Below, one piece after another: positions 62,869-64,000 of a stretch of 64,000 nucleotides of DNA. The notes under the pieces were generated by a model. It did no database searches. It was not told where the DNA came from and saw only the letters and a list, made by a program, of their open reading frames with translations. Source of the stretch: Crossiella equi (lineage in GTDB: Bacteria > Actinomycetota > Actinomycetes > Mycobacteriales > Pseudonocardiaceae); the NCBI RefSeq assembly GCF_017876755.1, contig NZ_JAGIOO010000001.1, forward strand, positions 1,364,001 through 1,428,000, in the 5' to 3' direction. Positions within the stretch are counted from its first letter, which is position 1. Every line of letters begins with the position of its first letter. The position numbers and the translations under genes were made by a program.

Positions 62869-64000
62869 GGCGCGGCACGCCGTTGCACGCCAGAATCGCT
62901 GTCACCGGCGCGGTGGCGGTCGCGCTGACGACCACGCTCATGGCCGTGGCCGCCTACCTGCTGGTCGCGCACGAGCTGCGCCGTAACACCGACCTCGGTC
63001 TCCAACGGGAGGTGACCAGACTGTCCCGTCTGTCCCCCACTGCCTGGATCCCCGCCGGACCCTGCGAGTACCTCACGGCGCCCGCCTGCGCGCAGAAGGT
63101 CAGCGCGGACGGGCACGTCACCGACGACGCCGGGCTGCCGGTCACCGACGAGACCCGCGCGGTGGCCGCCGGGCAGCGCAGGGCCTACTTCAGCCAGGCC
63201 ACGGTCGCCGGGCACCCGGTGCGCATGCTCACCTCCCCACTGGCCGACGGCCTGGCGGTCCAGGTGGCGGTGCGCACGGCCCGCACCGAGGAGAGCCTGG
63301 ACCGCGTCGGCCTGGCCCTGATCACCGCGGGCCTGCTGGGCGTGGCGGTCGCGGCGGCGGCCGGGTATTTCGTGGCGCGCACGGGAATGCGCCCAGTGCG
63401 CACGCTCACCGAGGCCGCGGAGGCGGTGGCGGCCAGCCGCGACCCGGGCCGCACCATCGAGGTGCGCGGCACCGACGAGCTGGCGCGCCTGTCCACCGGC
63501 TTCAACACGATGCTCGCCGAGCTGGACGAAGCCCTTGCCGCACAACGACAACTCGTCGCGGACGCCTCGCACGAGCTGCGCACGCCGTTGACCGGCCTGC
63601 GCACGAACCTGGACCTGCTGCGCACCCCGGGCCGGCTGACCCCGGCCCAGCGCGAGGCGGTCCTGGACACCCTGCACACCCAGGCAACCCAACTGACCAC
63701 CCTGGTCACCGACCTGATCGACCTTGCCCGAGGGGAAGAACCCGTGGAGGAGACCGACGACCTGCGGCTGGACCTCCTGGTCGAACACTGCGCGGGCGAA
63801 CTGGGCCGCCACTGGCCCTCGGTCGCCTTCCGCCTGGACCTGGACCCGGTGACGGTCAACGGCGAACCGGCCCGCCTGTCCCGCGCGGTGCGCAACCTGC
63901 TGGACAACGCGGCCAAGTTCAGCCCGCCGGGCGGCGTGGTCACGGTGACCACGCGGGGCCGCGAGCTGGCGGTGCGGGACACCGGGCCCGGGATCCCGGA
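62865..64000 (+). CDS. Sensor histidine kinase (3' end cut by window edge)
   Basis: A partial gene of 378 codons in view. The first membrane span is HARIAVTGAVAVALTTTLMA, near residues 8-36. An extracytoplasmic sensor of about 110 residues with two cysteines follows (PCEYLTAPACAQ). The second span is VGLALITAGLLGVAVAAAAG. Next come a HAMP domain (RTGMRPVRTLTEAAEAVAAS) and HisKA with the phosphorylated His in VADASHELRTPLTGL. The HATPase domain begins with the N box AVRNLLDNAAKFSPPGG and the start of the G1 box DTGPGIP at the window edge. Only the last ATP-binding motifs, perhaps 60-80 residues, are missing. It is the partner of the response regulator with which it overlaps by ATGA. Confidence 0.93.
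   Translation, partial: MRRGTPLHARIAVTGAVAVALTTTLMAVAAYLLVAHELRRNTDLGLQREVTRLSRLSPTAWIPAGPCEYLTAPACAQKVSADGHVTDDAGLPVTDETRAVAAGQRRAYFSQATVAGHPVRMLTSPLADGLAVQVAVRTARTEESLDRVGLALITAGLLGVAVAAAAGYFVARTGMRPVRTLTEAAEAVAASRDPGRTIEVRGTDELARLSTGFNTMLAELDEALAAQRQLVADASHELRTPLTGLRTNLDLLRTPGRLTPAQREAVLDTLHTQATQLTTLVTDLIDLARGEEPVEETDDLRLDLLVEHCAGELGRHWPSVAFRLDLDPVTVNGEPARLSRAVRNLLDNAAKFSPPGGVVTVTTRGRELAVRDTGPGIP

Overview
The window is very GC-rich (roughly 74% G+C by eye) with GTG/TTG starts and dense ATGA/GTGA stop-start overlaps. It contains mycothiol-dependent detoxification, a GPP34 protein, NB-ARC and nSTAND/WD40 regulators and an NRPS. This points to a filamentous actinomycete, most likely of the Pseudonocardiaceae; the genus is an inference and cannot be fixed from this window. 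No rRNA, tRNA, CRISPR array, IS element or phage gene was seen.

Region 1 (1-4119): the start of an LLM flavin monooxygenase, an NB-ARC/TPR regulator, and a broken class III lanthipeptide synthetase (LanKC) that keeps only its N-terminal domain and the first kinase strands. Region 2 (4207-14998): an eight-gene galactoside operon on the minus strand. It encodes a Tat/lipoprotein sugar-binding protein, two ABC permeases, GH36 and GH27 alpha-galactosidases, an SDR, D-galactonate dehydratase (dgoD) and a DUF4380/mutarotase-like protein. A divergent GntR/FadR-type regulator faces the operon across a clear palindromic operator. No ATPase is present, so a shared one elsewhere is assumed.

Region 3 (15005-27212): two paralogous 1270-1278 aa HTH-nSTAND-TM-WD40 proteins in direct orientation. 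Their divergent promoter regions are also duplicated, and each stands head-to-head with a small secreted protein gene (immediately for one, about 0.5 kb away for the other). Between them lie a monooxygenase remnant, an unknown gene and a beta-helix protein. Region 4 (27216-38811): an APH/GPP34/TetR operon divergent from a quinone oxidoreductase; a 930 aa protein with a PcfJ-like segment; a branched-chain 2-oxoacid dehydrogenase operon ending in paaN; and a divergent Lrp/AsnC regulator with a palindromic site.

Region 5 (38985-56616): two nearly identical subtilisin-like protease genes in direct orientation bracket about 15 kb. Inside is a compact biosynthetic operon: a 3.6 kaa trimodular NRPS (C-A-T-E / C-A-T / C-A-T-TE), a stand-alone AMP ligase with an unassigned C-terminal extension, and a cupin-like protein. 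A small unknown gene and an APH-family kinase gene follow. Region 6 (56668-64000): a secreted ricin-type lectin, a mycothiol-dependent formaldehyde dehydrogenase with its metallo-beta-lactamase partner, a LacI regulator, a secreted glycosidase-like protein and an OmpR/histidine kinase pair cut by the right edge.

A short palindrome, TCCAC(A/T)GTGGA, recurs inside genes across the second half of the window far more often than base composition predicts.
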